NCBI RefSeq assembly: GCF_009708175.1
Contig: NZ_WMBB01000004.1
Location: 310,001-374,000, forward strand
Source: Nocardia aurantiaca
GTDB lineage: Bacteria > Actinomycetota > Actinomycetes > Mycobacteriales > Mycobacteriaceae
Length of the DNA: 64,000 bases
Direction of reading: 5' to 3'
A program made the translations under genes and the position numbers. Shown here one piece after another: positions 54,369-61,553 of this stretch. Position 1 is the stretch's first letter. Each line of letters begins with the position of its first letter. The notes under the pieces are model-generated. The model was not told the DNA's origin and made no database searches. It saw nothing but the letters and a program-made list of their open reading frames with translations.

Positions 54369-55007
54369 ATGACCGATGGCGTGCCTGCCGAAGAGGCGCA
54401 GGCGATTCCGGAACTGCCCACAACGGCGTGGGCGGTTCTCGGAATGCTCTCGCATGCCGAGGAACTGTCCGGATACGACCTGAAGAAATGGGCCGACTGG
54501 AGTCTGCAGTTCTTCTATTGGAGTCCGTCGTTCAGCCAGATCTACGCCGAGCTCAAGCGTTTGGAAAAGCACGGCTACGCGACCTCTCGGACGGTGGTGT
54601 CCGAGGACGGCATGCGCGGCAAACGCATGTACTCCATTACCGAGAGCGGGCGCGAGGCGGCGTCGAACTGGGTCAATCACTCCCCCGTCGAGGCCCCGGT
54701 GCTCAAGCACAGCGTGATGCTTCGGGCCTGGCTGGGACATCTCGCCGAACCCGAGCGCATGCGCGAAATCCTCACCCAGCACATCGAATACACCGAAACC
54801 ATGCGCCGCCGCGCGGAGGCCGACGCCGAGGGCGCGGATGTGAATCCGGATTGGGCGTATCCGAGCGCGGTATTGCGTTGGTGCGTCAAGCATTACGAGG
54901 CGGAGAAGGAATTCGCCGAGGACCTGCTGGTGGATTTGGACAAATTGGCGAGACAGCGTAGCCGCCGGAAACCTCCGAAGAAGCGAAATTCCAGCGATTC
55001 CCACTGA
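54369..55007 (+). CDS. PadR family transcriptional regulator
   Basis: Regulator of 212 residues. The N-terminal winged helix is TTAWAVLGMLSHAEELSGYDLKKWADWSLQFFYWSPSFSQIYAELKRLEKHGY, the PadR signature; a C-terminal helical dimerisation domain follows (ILTQHIEYTETMRRRAEADAEG). The C-terminus is basic (RQRSRRKPPKKRN). It stands between the IclR gene and the MFS transporter, whose upstream region has an inverted repeat, so the transporter is the likely target. Confidence 0.9.
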   Translation: MTDGVPAEEAQAIPELPTTAWAVLGMLSHAEELSGYDLKKWADWSLQFFYWSPSFSQIYAELKRLEKHGYATSRTVVSEDGMRGKRMYSITESGREAASNWVNHSPVEAPVLKHSVMLRAWLGHLAEPERMREILTQHIEYTETMRRRAEADAEGADVNPDWAYPSAVLRWCVKHYEAEKEFAEDLLVDLDKLARQRSRRKPPKKRNSSDSH

Positions 55008-55039
55008 ACGGACTTGCTCATAGTCGGCGCCCAGTGGCC

Positions 55040-55066
55040 GTGACACGGTTCACACCATCGTGTTAC
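55040..55066. promoter_or_regulatory. Inverted repeat upstream of MFS gene
   Basis: 8-bp arms GTGACACG and CGTGTTAC (one mismatch) with an 11-bp spacer, 22 bp upstream of the MFS start. Spacing suits a PadR-type dimer. Confidence 0.45.
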
Positions 55067-55088
55067 TACCCACCCTGGAGGACGCCAC

Positions 55089-56822
55089 ATGTCCTTAGAG
55101 AATGCAGCCACCTCCGTCGACACCGCGGCGCCGTCGGACGCCGCGCCTGACGAATCCGGTCGCCTCGACGGCGCATCGCCCCTGAGGATCTGGTCGGTCC
55201 TCGCCATCATCGTGCTGTTCACCGAGGTTTCCCCGATGCAGTACGTCATGGTCGCGTCGGCACTGCGACAGATCGCGCCCACCTTCCCCGGCCAGGGCGC
55301 GAACATCAACTGGGCCATCATCGTCTTCGGCATCTTCGGGGCCGCCGTGTCCCCGCTGATCGGCAAGCTCAGCGACATCTGGGGCAAGAAGAAGATGTTC
55401 CTGGTCTGCGGTGTGCTGTTCCTGATCGGCACGGCCATGTGCGCCGTCACCAGCAACTGGGCGGTCTTCCTCGTGGGCCGCGCGCTGGAGGCGACGGCCA
55501 TCGCGACCACCATGGTGTCCTACGGCCTGATCCGAGACCTGATGCCGCGCAGGCTGGTTCCCGTCGGTCTCGGCATCGCCTCCACGGGTCTGGGCGTGTC
55601 CGCCCTCGCCGGTCCGCTGATCGGCGGCTACATCACCGATCACTACAGCTGGCGCGGACTGTTCTGGTTCCTGTTCGTCTTCACGCTGATCATGATTCCG
55701 CTGCTGGTCATCGTGGTGCCGGAGTCCAAGCTGCGCACCCCGCAGCGCCTGGACGTCATCGGCGCGGTCCTGCTCGGCGCGGGCGCCACTCTCACCCTGC
55801 TGTACCTGGACAAGGGCCAGGACTGGGGCTGGACCAAGCCCTCCACACTCGCGTGGCTGATCGGCGGCCTGATGCTGCTCGGGCTGTTCCCCATTGTGGA
55901 AATGCGCGCCAAGCAACCGATCATGGACATGAAGCTGCTGTTCAACCCCCGGGTGAGCGTGGTGCTGTTCATCGGTCTGCTGGCCTCGTTCATGATCGGC
56001 TACCAGTCCTACGCGACCGGCTACATGACCCAGTCCCCGCCGGCTTCGCAGGTGGTCTCGCAGGTCGAGGACGCCACCTGGGATCAGGTGAAGGCCGGGG
56101 CGCTGGCCCAGGCACAGGCGCAGGCCGAAGCCCAGGCCAAGGCCCAGCTGCCGCCGGGTGTGGAACTGCCGCCGGGCGCGGTGAAGGTGCCGCCGGACCT
56201 GGTGTACTCGCAGCTGCCGCCGGACATGGTCAAGGTGGATCTGGATCCCGGCTACAGCTACGGCGACAACTTCTCGCTGCTGAAGTTCGCCACCCATGTG
56301 ACCCTCGCACAGTCCTTGATCGCCATGGTCTTCGGTTTCCTCGGCGGCCTGTGGATCCGCCGCTCGGGCGCGCGCCGGCCGCTAGTGACGGCACTGGTCA
56401 TCTTCGTCGGCAGCGGCCTGGCCTATGCGGCGCTCTCGCACGGCTGGCAGACGCAGGCGCTGATCAGCGCGGTGTACGGCATCGCCTTCGCGTTGTACTA
56501 CGCGTCCACGCCGAACCTGATGGTGGAAGGCGTTCCGGCGCAACAGCAGGGCATCAGTGCGGGCATGCTGGGCGTCGCGCAGGCCATGGGCGCCGGAATC
56601 GGTCTCGCGGTGGCCACGGCGTTCCTGACCGCGAATCCGGTCAAGGCCGTGGTGTCGGTGACGGGCCAACCGGCGGTCACCAAGGAGATTCCGCTCCTCT
56701 ACGCCGACAAGGGCTACGAGATCAGCTTCTACTTCGTGGCCATCTCGGCGGCGATAGCGCTGCTGGGGGCGCTCATCATGAAGCACGGCCGCACACCGGC
56801 GACCGGCGGCACCGCGCACTGA
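55089..56822 (+). CDS. MFS transporter with repetitive extracytoplasmic insert
   Basis: Major facilitator of 577 residues. Motif A is IGKLSDIWGKKKMFLVCGVL (about 94-113); RALEATAIATTMVSYGLIRD and LGVSALAGPLIGGYITDHYSW follow, as in 14-helix members. Between helices, residues about 310-395 form a hydrophilic insert: an Ala/Gln run (AQAQAQAEAQAKAQ) then PPG-type repeats (LPPGVELPPGAVKVPPDL, LPPDMVKVDLDPGYSYG). This insert is unusual. It lies beside the ksh locus and a PadR regulator, so import or export of a steroid-related compound is possible (inference). Confidence 0.87.
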   Translation: MSLENAATSVDTAAPSDAAPDESGRLDGASPLRIWSVLAIIVLFTEVSPMQYVMVASALRQIAPTFPGQGANINWAIIVFGIFGAAVSPLIGKLSDIWGKKKMFLVCGVLFLIGTAMCAVTSNWAVFLVGRALEATAIATTMVSYGLIRDLMPRRLVPVGLGIASTGLGVSALAGPLIGGYITDHYSWRGLFWFLFVFTLIMIPLLVIVVPESKLRTPQRLDVIGAVLLGAGATLTLLYLDKGQDWGWTKPSTLAWLIGGLMLLGLFPIVEMRAKQPIMDMKLLFNPRVSVVLFIGLLASFMIGYQSYATGYMTQSPPASQVVSQVEDATWDQVKAGALAQAQAQAEAQAKAQLPPGVELPPGAVKVPPDLVYSQLPPDMVKVDLDPGYSYGDNFSLLKFATHVTLAQSLIAMVFGFLGGLWIRRSGARRPLVTALVIFVGSGLAYAALSHGWQTQALISAVYGIAFALYYASTPNLMVEGVPAQQQGISAGMLGVAQAMGAGIGLAVATAFLTANPVKAVVSVTGQPAVTKEIPLLYADKGYEISFYFVAISAAIALLGALIMKHGRTPATGGTAH

Positions 56823-56872
56823 CGGTCCAAACGTGCACTGTCGGTCCGATGCGGGGACTGACACCGAATGAG

Positions 56873-56907
56873 CAACGGCCCGGGGGCGATTCGCCTCCGG
56901 GCCGTTG
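56873..56907. terminator. Strong bidirectional hairpin terminator
   Basis: 15-bp stem (left arm CAACGGCCCGGGGGC, right arm GCCTCCGGGCCGTTG, with one G-U pair) and a 5-nt loop, between convergent MFS and erythromycin-esterase-family genes. Confidence 0.75.
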
Positions 56908-56979
56908 TGGCGCACTGGACAACTCCGCCACCGAGTTCCAGCTCGACCATCGACCGCGCGGATCGAATGACCGCACCGG

Positions 56980-58122
56980 TCAGGGCAGCCATTGGACCGG
57001 TGTCACCTCGCGAATATGGACGAGGAGGTCGAAGGCCTCGGCCAGATCGCGAACCGCCAAGTGCTCGTCGGCATCTCGGCGCGGGTCGTAGACACCGCTG
57101 ATCACCCGCATCTTGGCGGGACCCGCGATCGGATCGGTGCGCAGGTCCAGCCAGAGCTTCGGGAGGCCCAGGGCGCCCAGCTGCGCATCCAGGAAATCCG
57201 GTGCCGGGGCCCGGATCTCGGCGACACCCACATTGCCGTGGTGAAAGCCGATGGCCACCGAGGCGTACTCACGGCCGAAGTGCTCGCGGAGCACACTGCC
57301 CACACTCGCCTTGGCGCCCTGGCCCTGCGCCGGACCGATGGCGGCATCGCCGGCAGAGACGTGCGAAATGCCGTCCCAGTACACGGTTCGCAGCCCGGTG
57401 CGCTGGTAGTGGCCGATGATCGACGACGCCCAGAGCTCCGCCTCGCCCGCGAAGCTGCCCCGGCCCGCGACGCTGTGCCGATGGAAGTCCTCGATCAACG
57501 CCATTCGGGCACGGATGGTTTCGCTGACCCCGGGAATCGACGCCAGTAGTGCCGACGCATCCCGGGCGTGGTCCAGGAAGAGGCGGCCCGGATGAACGCC
57601 GCGGGCGCGCTGGACATGCTCGTCGAGAACGTGGGCCGTCCGGATGGGCTCCAGGTGAGTAACGAGTTCGGCCAGGCGATCGGAAGCTTGGGCCCGGACC
57701 GCGTCGAGGACGGCATCATAATCCTCCGGCTTGGCCTGCGCGGGTTTGACGCCGATGATGCGAACCTGATCGCCGGGATGGGACTGGTTGAATTGACGGA
57801 TCCAATTCAGCGCCGCAACCATTTCCGCTGTACGCCATGGACGCCAGGCCAGATCGAGCGCCGAGTCCGCCGTGCCCTTGCCGTCCCGGACATAGACATC
57901 GAGCGTCTCGGCGACGTCAGCGCTGTCCTGGACAGCGAGCGTCCGGAAGCCGTGGTGCTCGACCAGTTTCCGGAACACGCCGTCACGTACGGCGAAGGTC
58001 TCGTGAGCGAAGCGAGTCGACTCGCCGATTCCCACGATGACCGCGTTCGAAAGGGACTGCGCGAGCGTGTCGGGGGTGGTGGCGTCGAAGGAATGGGCAC
58101 TGAGAGCGGTCTCGGTCGGCAT
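56980..58122 (-). CDS. Erythromycin esterase family protein
   Basis: Protein of 380 residues with the Ere fold. The N-terminal motif is GIGESTRFAHETFAVRDGVFRKLVEHHGFRTLAVQDS, where classical EreA has GEATHG; the later elements ALDLAWRPWRTAEMVAALNWIRQFN, ASSIIGHYQRTG, and FHHGNVG are kept. True Ere enzymes open macrolide lactones, but this actinobacterial subgroup has no proven substrate, so resistance should not be assumed. The ATG at 58122 is preferred; a TTG lies at 58137. A perfect palindrome lies just upstream. Confidence 0.82.
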   Translation of the reverse strand: MPTETALSAHSFDATTPDTLAQSLSNAVIVGIGESTRFAHETFAVRDGVFRKLVEHHGFRTLAVQDSADVAETLDVYVRDGKGTADSALDLAWRPWRTAEMVAALNWIRQFNQSHPGDQVRIIGVKPAQAKPEDYDAVLDAVRAQASDRLAELVTHLEPIRTAHVLDEHVQRARGVHPGRLFLDHARDASALLASIPGVSETIRARMALIEDFHRHSVAGRGSFAGEAELWASSIIGHYQRTGLRTVYWDGISHVSAGDAAIGPAQGQGAKASVGSVLREHFGREYASVAIGFHHGNVGVAEIRAPAPDFLDAQLGALGLPKLWLDLRTDPIAGPAKMRVISGVYDPRRDADEHLAVRDLAEAFDLLVHIREVTPVQWLP

Positions 58123-58136
58123 GAACCCACTCTTCA

Positions 58137-58156
58137 ACCTGAACCATTGTTCAGGT
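58137..58156. promoter_or_regulatory. Palindromic operator before ere-type gene
   Basis: 8-bp perfect arms ACCTGAAC and GTTCAGGT around CATT, starting 15 bp upstream of the ATG. Typical of a dimeric TetR/MerR-size site; which regulator binds is unknown. It differs from the CTAGAG sites of the nearby TetR gene. Confidence 0.6.
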
Positions 58157-58208
58157 CAAGCCCCTCGGGGGCAAGACCCACAGAACTTTCCGCACGGGCG
58201 AGTGATCG

Positions 58209-58472
58209 TCACCCGCACCGACGCGTCATACCGCGACACCCCCAACGTCTGACACAGAAACGGCACCAGATCCCCTGCCCCGCTCGCCTGCGGCAGCGAC
58301 CGCTTCGAGGCTCGATGACCGGACGCGAATCCAGCGCGGACAGTTGCCTTTTGCAGATCTCGAGGCGCTGCATCAAATCCACGACCGCCCCGTCAAAAAA
58401 CGGGGTCAGGTTCCCATGCCGGATCGATTCGGACAGGGCCGTCACCGCGGCCGCCACTTCGGCGATACGCAC
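58209..58472 (-). CDS. Doubtful small ORF
   Basis: 87 codons from a GTG at 58472: MRIAEVAAAVTALSESIRHG then NLTPFFDGAVVDLMQRLEIC look protein-like (helical, charged), but the end is Arg/Cys/Gly-rich and unlikely. It may be the start of a gene truncated or frameshifted after about 58 codons. The start codon lies inside the palindrome. No family recognised. Confidence 0.3.
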   Translation of the reverse strand: MRIAEVAAAVTALSESIRHGNLTPFFDGAVVDLMQRLEICKRQLSALDSRPVIEPRSGRCRRRAGQGIWCRFCVRRWGCRGMTRRCG

Positions 58473-58478
58473 GTATCG
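58463..58478. promoter_or_regulatory. Palindrome CGATACG-CA-CGTATCG
   Basis: Perfect 7-bp arms CGATACG and CGTATCG with a 2-bp centre, overlapping the start of the doubtful ORF. Could be a repressor site for that ORF's promoter. Confidence 0.4.
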
Positions 58479-58527
58479 TATGTTTCCCCTTCGAACCCAT
58501 ACACCAATTCTACTGCCGCAATCCGAG

Positions 58528-59142
58528 TTATGAACTCGAAATATCCAGTATCCCTTGTCTTTTCATAATTTCCGACACTCGACTTCCCATCGCTTTTCCG
58601 GCAGCCAGCAACGGTTCCGTCGATCGCAAGGTCCGACTGAGAATGAAAGCCCCTTCCAATGCACAGAGAATCGCGATCACCAATTCTCGAGCATCGGCTT
58701 CACCCAGACCACGGCGAACGAAATAGCCTGTGCCCTCATCGATCCAGGATTTCATGACTTCCGCGGCAACCTCGCGAATGTCAGGCTCGCTGTCGGCCAC
58801 CTCGCCCGCCACCGTCCCGACCGGGCACATGTTCATCCAGCCGCTCCGCTCGATCGTCTCGGCCGCGGCGACGAACGCCGCCGGCACCGCCTCACGGAGG
58901 TCGTCGTGGGCATCCAGCAGAAGCGGAAGCAATTGGATGTAGGCGGCGCCGGAGACCCGGAGGGCCTCGGCCGCGATCGCCGATTTCCCGGCCGGGAAGT
59001 GGTGGTAGAGCGAGCCCATCGGGGCGCCCGAGGCCGAGGTGATCTGTTTGACGGTGATCGCGCTGTAGCCCTCGACGCGCATGAGCTCGGCGACGGCGGT
59101 GACCAGGCGATCACGGGTGGTGGTTGACAGTTTCTCGCTCAC
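58528..59142 (-). CDS. TetR family regulator
   Basis: Repressor of 204 residues. The helix-turn-helix is YSAITVKQITSASGAPMGSLYHHFPAGKSAI (about 26-56). The C-terminal domain has NMCPVGTVAGEVADSEPDIREVAAE, typical of the LmrA/YxaF-like TetR group. The GTG start at 59142 lies 10 bp from overlapping CTAGAG palindromes shared with the divergent alpha/beta-hydrolase gene, so it probably represses both. Confidence 0.9.
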   Translation of the reverse strand: MSEKLSTTTRDRLVTAVAELMRVEGYSAITVKQITSASGAPMGSLYHHFPAGKSAIAAEALRVSGAAYIQLLPLLLDAHDDLREAVPAAFVAAAETIERSGWMNMCPVGTVAGEVADSEPDIREVAAEVMKSWIDEGTGYFVRRGLGEADARELVIAILCALEGAFILSRTLRSTEPLLAAGKAMGSRVSEIMKRQGILDISSS

Positions 59143-59151
59143 GGATACAGA

Positions 59152-59183
59152 CTAGAGCAAACGCGCTAGAGCGTTCACTCTAG
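59152..59183. promoter_or_regulatory. Overlapping TetR operators
   Basis: Two 18-bp palindromes share four bases: CTAGAGCAAACGCGCTAG (59152-59169, imperfect) and CTAGAGCGTTCACTCTAG (59166-59183, 6-bp perfect outer arms). They lie between the TetR start and the hydrolase Shine-Dalgarno (GAGAGGAG). Confidence 0.7.
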
Positions 59184-59195
59184 AGAGGAGACGCC

Positions 59196-60044
59196 ATGCC
59201 GACTGTCGAGCTGAGCGCGGGGCGAGTCCACTATGCCGAGAGGGGTGAAGGACCCGCCGTGGTGCTGTTACACGGACTGCTGATGAATCACACGGTGTGG
59301 GACGAGGTGATCGGCAAGCTGCCCGAAGGTTTCCGGTACGTCCTGCCGGATCTGCCCCTCGGGTCACATCCGGAACCACTGCGCGAGGGCACCGACCTGA
59401 CCATGCGGGGGATGAATCAGCTCATCGCCGATTTCCTGGAAGCTCTCGACCTGCACGACGTCACCCTGGTTCACAGCGACTGGGGCGGCGGGCTCTTCCT
59501 CACCGCCTACGGCCTCGACGAACGCGTCGCTCGCCTGATCGTGCTGCCCTGCGAGGCCTTCGGCAACTTCCCGCCCGGTCTGCCCGGCAAGACCGCCATC
59601 CTGGCCTGCGCGCTCCCGGGCGGAGTCGCCCTGGCGCTCAGGCAATTACGCGTCTCCTGGCTGCGCTCCAACCCGTTGATCTTCGGCTGGATGGCGCGCA
59701 AACCGATCGATGATGACCTCGTTCGCGGCTGGACCGAGCCCGGCCTGCGGGATAAACGGATTCGGCGGGACCTGCTCGCCTACGCCAATTCCCGCCGTTC
59801 CAAACGCGAGTTCACCGCGAATACCGAAGCGCTCCAGAACTTCCCGGGCGAGGCTTTGATTCTCTGGTCCTCGGCGGGCAAGGTGATGCCGCGCGAGCAC
59901 GGCCGCCGCCTGGCCGAACTGATTCCCAAGGCCCGCCTGGTGGAGATCGACGACGCGTATGTCCTGTCGATGCTCGATCAACCCGACGCCGTCGCCGCCG
60001 CCATCTCCGAATTCCTGATCGGCGCGGTCATCGAACACAATTGA
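59196..60044 (+). CDS. Alpha/beta hydrolase with Asp nucleophile position and no catalytic His
   Basis: Alpha/beta-fold protein of 282 residues. The oxyanion HGLL is at about 26-29. The nucleophile elbow is VHSDWGGG, which places Asp95 where dehalogenases and epoxide hydrolases have theirs. The loop that normally bears the catalytic His reads IDDAYVLSMLDQP, with Tyr instead. Activity may therefore be altered. The ATG follows AGAGGAG. It is divergent from a TetR regulator and 55 bp upstream of an esterase gene on the same strand. Confidence 0.8.
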   Translation: MPTVELSAGRVHYAERGEGPAVVLLHGLLMNHTVWDEVIGKLPEGFRYVLPDLPLGSHPEPLREGTDLTMRGMNQLIADFLEALDLHDVTLVHSDWGGGLFLTAYGLDERVARLIVLPCEAFGNFPPGLPGKTAILACALPGGVALALRQLRVSWLRSNPLIFGWMARKPIDDDLVRGWTEPGLRDKRIRRDLLAYANSRRSKREFTANTEALQNFPGEALILWSSAGKVMPREHGRRLAELIPKARLVEIDDAYVLSMLDQPDAVAAAISEFLIGAVIEHN

Positions 60045-60099
60045 GATGGGGTTCGGTTCGGTATGGTCGAGGCCGCCGGACAACTGCACGGGAGGCGTG

Positions 60100-61017
60100 A
60101 TGCCCAGCTTGCTCAGTCGGGCGGTGCCCGCGTTCCTGCGGGTCACCCGCGCCAACCGACCCTTCATCAGCGCCAAGGGCGCGCGCGAGCACATTCGCGA
60201 GCGCAGCCTGCGGCCTCAGGCCTACGGTCCGCCGCGGCTGCTGCGCTCGGATGTGACGATCGATGTGCGTCGCGAGGACGGCTGGCCGATCTACACCCTC
60301 ACGCCCCGGTCCGGCCGGACCCGCGGCAATGTCGTGTACTGCCACGGCGGTGGCTGGGTCAATGAGGTCGCTCGGCAGCACTGGCAACTGGCCGCCGATA
60401 TCGCCGCCGACGCGGGGACGACGGTCACGCTGCCCATCTACCCACTCATCCCCTACGGCACCGCCGACCAGGTGATCCCCAGGTTCGCGGCACTCGTACG
60501 AGCCAATCGGGCCGAATACGGTGTGGTCTGCCTCGCCGGAGACTCCGCGGGCGGACAGATCGCCCTGTCCACCGCGGTCCTGCTCCGCGACGAGGAGCAG
60601 CCGGCAATGCCGCGGACGGTGCTGATTTCCCCCGCGCTGGACCTGTCGCTCAGCAATCCCGAGATCCCGACCGTCCAGCCCGAGGATCCGTGGCTCGGGC
60701 GTGACGGCGGTCTGGTACTGGGCGAGTGCTGGCGTGGCCCGCTGCCGATCACCGACCCGCGCGTCAGCCCGCTGTTCGCCGACTACACCGGCCTCGGCCC
60801 GCTCACCGTCTTCTGCGGCACCCGCGACATCCTGATGCCCGATATCCGGATCATGGTCGAGAAGGCCCGGGCCGCAGGCGTCGAGGTCGACTATCACGAG
60901 GCCGCCGAACTGGTTCACGTCTATCCGCTGACGCCGACGCCGGAGGGCAGCGCGGCACGCACGCTCATCGTCGATGCCCTGCGCGATGCGCTGGCCCAGG
61001 CGCCCTCCCCGGCCTGA
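60100..61017 (+). CDS. Alpha/beta hydrolase, HSL-type esterase/lipase
   Basis: Carboxylesterase of about 305 residues in the hormone-sensitive-lipase family. The oxyanion motif HGGGW (about residue 84), nucleophile GDSAGG (about 146), the Asp in GTRDILMPD and the His in ELVHVYPL complete the triad. GGAGG precedes GTG 60097/ATG 60100. It probably forms a unit with the preceding alpha/beta hydrolase and may share its TetR control. The substrate is unknown. Confidence 0.87.
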   Translation: MPSLLSRAVPAFLRVTRANRPFISAKGAREHIRERSLRPQAYGPPRLLRSDVTIDVRREDGWPIYTLTPRSGRTRGNVVYCHGGGWVNEVARQHWQLAADIAADAGTTVTLPIYPLIPYGTADQVIPRFAALVRANRAEYGVVCLAGDSAGGQIALSTAVLLRDEEQPAMPRTVLISPALDLSLSNPEIPTVQPEDPWLGRDGGLVLGECWRGPLPITDPRVSPLFADYTGLGPLTVFCGTRDILMPDIRIMVEKARAAGVEVDYHEAAELVHVYPLTPTPEGSAARTLIVDALRDALAQAPSPA

Positions 61018-61455
61018 TCAGCCGGATCTCTTTGCCCCCGGCCCGTTTTCGGCCAGCCATCGTCGGGCGCGGGTCGCCGAGGCGCGCGAGAGCCAGGCAT
61101 CCTGGATCACCTCGGTGAGCTCTTGGAGGCTCAGCTCGGGGATTCGACTGCCGCGCACCAGAACCGAGAGATGACCGCGGAAGTGCGGAGTCGTGAAGAA
61201 CGGCGAATCGGGGTCCTGGGTCAGGGCCAGTTTGTCGTCCTCCGACGGCACCCAGAAGATGATGACGTCGCCGTATCGCTCCCCTGTGTCCGGATCGGCG
61301 GCATCCGGGCGCGGAGTCCGGAAGTACACGAAGGACTTGCGGCCGACCTGATAGACCGGGTTGCCCGCGGACCCGTGCTCGATGGTCACGTACGGCATGC
61401 CGCTCGCCAGCTCGTGGACGTCCGCGAGGCGCGCACGGCGCGTTCTGCTCGGCAC
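61018..61455 (-). CDS. MmcQ/YjbR family protein
   Basis: Protein of about 145 residues with the CyaY-like YjbR fold: LADVHELASGMPYVTIEHGSAGNPVYQVGRKSFVYF, DVIIFWVPSEDDKLALTQDPDSPFFTTPHFRGHLSVLV, and the C-terminal LTEVIQDAWLSRAS. Family members may bind DNA or act as small adaptors; function is unproved. The GTG at 61455 is the likely start. It is convergent with the esterase gene with no gap. It is a second family member in the window besides the frameshifted one at 40.1-40.4 kb. Confidence 0.82.
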   Translation of the reverse strand: MPSRTRRARLADVHELASGMPYVTIEHGSAGNPVYQVGRKSFVYFRTPRPDAADPDTGERYGDVIIFWVPSEDDKLALTQDPDSPFFTTPHFRGHLSVLVRGSRIPELSLQELTEVIQDAWLSRASATRARRWLAENGPGAKRSG

Positions 61456-61553
61456 TCGGCGAGTGTATCGCCGGCCACACCCCGACCGGTGCGGAGCTGC
61501 GTTTATGTGAGGTTGCTGGCACAGAATGCGGCAAATCACATAGGTTGGACGCC

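Larger units (their letters stand above)
58157..58527. other. Intergenic region with weak ORF and palindrome
   Basis: About 370 bp between the ere-type gene and the TetR gene. It holds a doubtful minus-strand ORF, an inverted repeat at 58463-58478 and, near 58500-58560, an AT-rich patch atypical for the window. The AT-rich patch and broken ORF suggest a decayed or inserted segment. Confidence 0.4.

Noticed and set aside
58388..58405. CCCCGT/ACGGGG hairpin with a run of A as a terminator
   Set aside because: Only a 6-bp stem, no U-tract in a useful orientation, and it lies inside a possible ORF.
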